A DNA stretch of 5,897 bases from Oscillospiraceae bacterium (GTDB taxonomy: Bacteria > Bacillota_A > Clostridia > Oscillospirales > WRJC01): NCBI GenBank assembly GCA_009782405.1, contig WRJC01000093.1, forward strand, positions 1 through 5,897, in the 5' to 3' direction. A program made the translations under genes and the position numbers. Numbering within the stretch: the first letter of the stretch is position 1; each line of letters starts with the position of its first letter. Below the pieces are notes generated by a model. That model saw only the letters and a program-made list of their open reading frames with translations. It had not been told where the DNA came from and made no database searches. This document shows, one piece after another, positions 5,486-5,897 of the stretch.

Positions 5486-5635
5486 GTGAACCTAATTTGA
5501 ACACTCCCACCGCTTAATGACTAACGTCATTTGAAGCGGGGGATTCCTGGCTCATCGTCCACGGCAGGTTCACTCACCCGTCTTAAGCGAACTCCCCAAG
5601 CGTGTCTTCGGATAGTTCCTACCCTAGTTTTTTTT
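5486..5635 (+). ncRNA. structured RNA segment, IS605/TnpB-end-like
   Basis: The plus strand holds nested stems. GTGAACCT (5486-5493) pairs perfectly with AGGTTCAC (5566-5573). Inside, CCGCTT (5510-5515) pairs with AAGCGG (5534-5539), topped by ATGAC/GTCAT (5517-5521/5526-5530) with a TAAC loop and extended below by CC/GG. A further ~60 nt leads to eight Ts (5628-5635), a possible transcription end. The context 'CTCCCACCGCTT...AAGCGGGGGATTC' resembles right ends of IS200/IS605 (IS1341-type) elements, where tnpB's 3' end and its guide (omega) RNA lie. This resemblance is from memory of such sequences, not a search. No tnpB reading frame is present upstream, so this would be an orphan end. A different structured RNA or intron remnant is possible. 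Confidence 0.45.
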
Positions 5636-5643
5636 ATGCTGAT

Positions 5644-5670
5644 GCTATACTAAAAAAGTGGACACGAAAT
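5644..5670 (+). repeat. left terminal inverted repeat
   Basis: GCTATACTAAAAAAGTGG then ACACGAAAT; 21 of 27 bases match the reverse complement of 5865-5891. Confidence 0.6.
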
Positions 5671-5864
5671 CGAGGAGATGTGCCAGACGGAAAAAGAACG
5701 GCTCGTAAGGAAAAAACATCGGAAACCGAAAAATGGCTCAAGCCAAATTTTGCCGAATCTGTGCCGGGAAGGGGAACTCACGCAGCAATTCTACATACGC
5801 GGCGAGGACATAGCCATGGCTTCGAATGCCGCCACCGATCGACTGCTCCCGGTTTGTCTCCACT

Positions 5865-5891
5865 TTTCCGTGTCCAATTTTTTGACATAGC
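5865..5891 (-). repeat. right terminal inverted repeat
   Basis: Read on the minus strand it begins GCTATGTCAAAAAATTGG then ACACGGAAA, the partner of 5644-5670. Confidence 0.6.
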
Positions 5892-5897
5892 TTCAAT

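Larger units (their letters stand above)
5644..5891. mobile_element. MITE-like unit with terminal inverted repeats
   Basis: The left end (5644-5670) and the reverse complement of the right end (5865-5891) agree at 21 of 27 positions. The shared core is GCTAT...AAAAAA.TGGACACG.AA, and TGA also agrees just outside both ends. The 248-bp unit is too short for a transposase. The interior has one open frame of 70 codons (5678-5890) with a GAGGAG before the ATG but no recognisable domain. The ends recall the TGGACAC-type termini of some IS3-like elements, which is a weak impression. No convincing target-site duplication can be seen, partly because the window stops 6 bp beyond the right end. It is probably an internally deleted or nonautonomous element. 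Confidence 0.5.

Noticed and set aside
5486..5635. Group II intron 3' end
   Set aside because: No domain V-like hairpin (GAGCC...GGTTC type with a tetraloop) and no maturase sequence were seen.
5678..5890. 70-codon plus-strand open frame inside the inverted-repeat unit
   Set aside because: It has a plausible ribosome binding site but no recognisable domain, and its 3' end lies in the right inverted repeat, so it is described with the element rather than called as a gene.
1..5897. CRISPR array or tRNA/rRNA genes
   Set aside because: No regularly spaced short repeats and no cloverleaf or ribosomal RNA signature were seen on either strand by eye.

Overview
The window looks like accessory DNA from a low-to-moderate GC, probably anaerobic Firmicute (Clostridia-like). 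The evidence is AGGAGG-type ribosome binding sites, a two-cluster ferredoxin-fold protein, small GNAT and APH-type genes packed with ATGA overlaps, and remnants of IS1182-type and possibly IS200/IS605-type elements. The taxonomic call is an inference. All intact genes lie on the minus strand, so transcription runs from right to left.

Right to left: 5404-5897 holds no convincing protein gene. It contains a 248-bp MITE-like unit with imperfect terminal inverted repeats (5644-5891), a strongly structured plus-strand RNA-like segment ending in a T run (5486-5635) that resembles the right end or guide-RNA region of an IS200/IS605 (TnpB) element without its tnpB, and a micro-ORF. Next to these lies a 107-bp displaced copy (5297-5403) of the 3' end of the GNAT gene found 3.7 kb away. 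A two-gene DUF433/DUF5615 toxin-antitoxin-like operon follows (5142 to 4553), its genes overlapping by GTGA.

3903-4500 is a decay zone. It holds an APH-fold phosphotransferase pseudogene with a one-base frameshift and a missing middle, fused in frame to the N-terminal part of an IS1182-like transposase.

From 3890 to 17 runs a likely single operon: APH-family phosphotransferase (3890-2973), an unassigned protein with possible ADP-ribosyltransferase-like features (2976-2155), GNAT acetyltransferase (2162-1629), uridine-kinase-like P-loop kinase (1557-961) and a QueG-like double [4Fe-4S] protein (964-17). Three junctions overlap by 4 or 8 bp. The fourth, between GNAT and kinase, has a 71-bp gap that still encodes a C-terminal tail resembling the tails of the two upstream genes and ending in ATGA at the kinase start. 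The GNAT gene therefore looks like a later arrival, and the cluster looks assembled by recombination at short gene-end/RBS modules. A set of small-molecule or macromolecule modifying enzymes (kinase, acetyltransferase, possible ART, kinase) is suggestive of resistance or modification functions, but no substrate can be read from the sequence.
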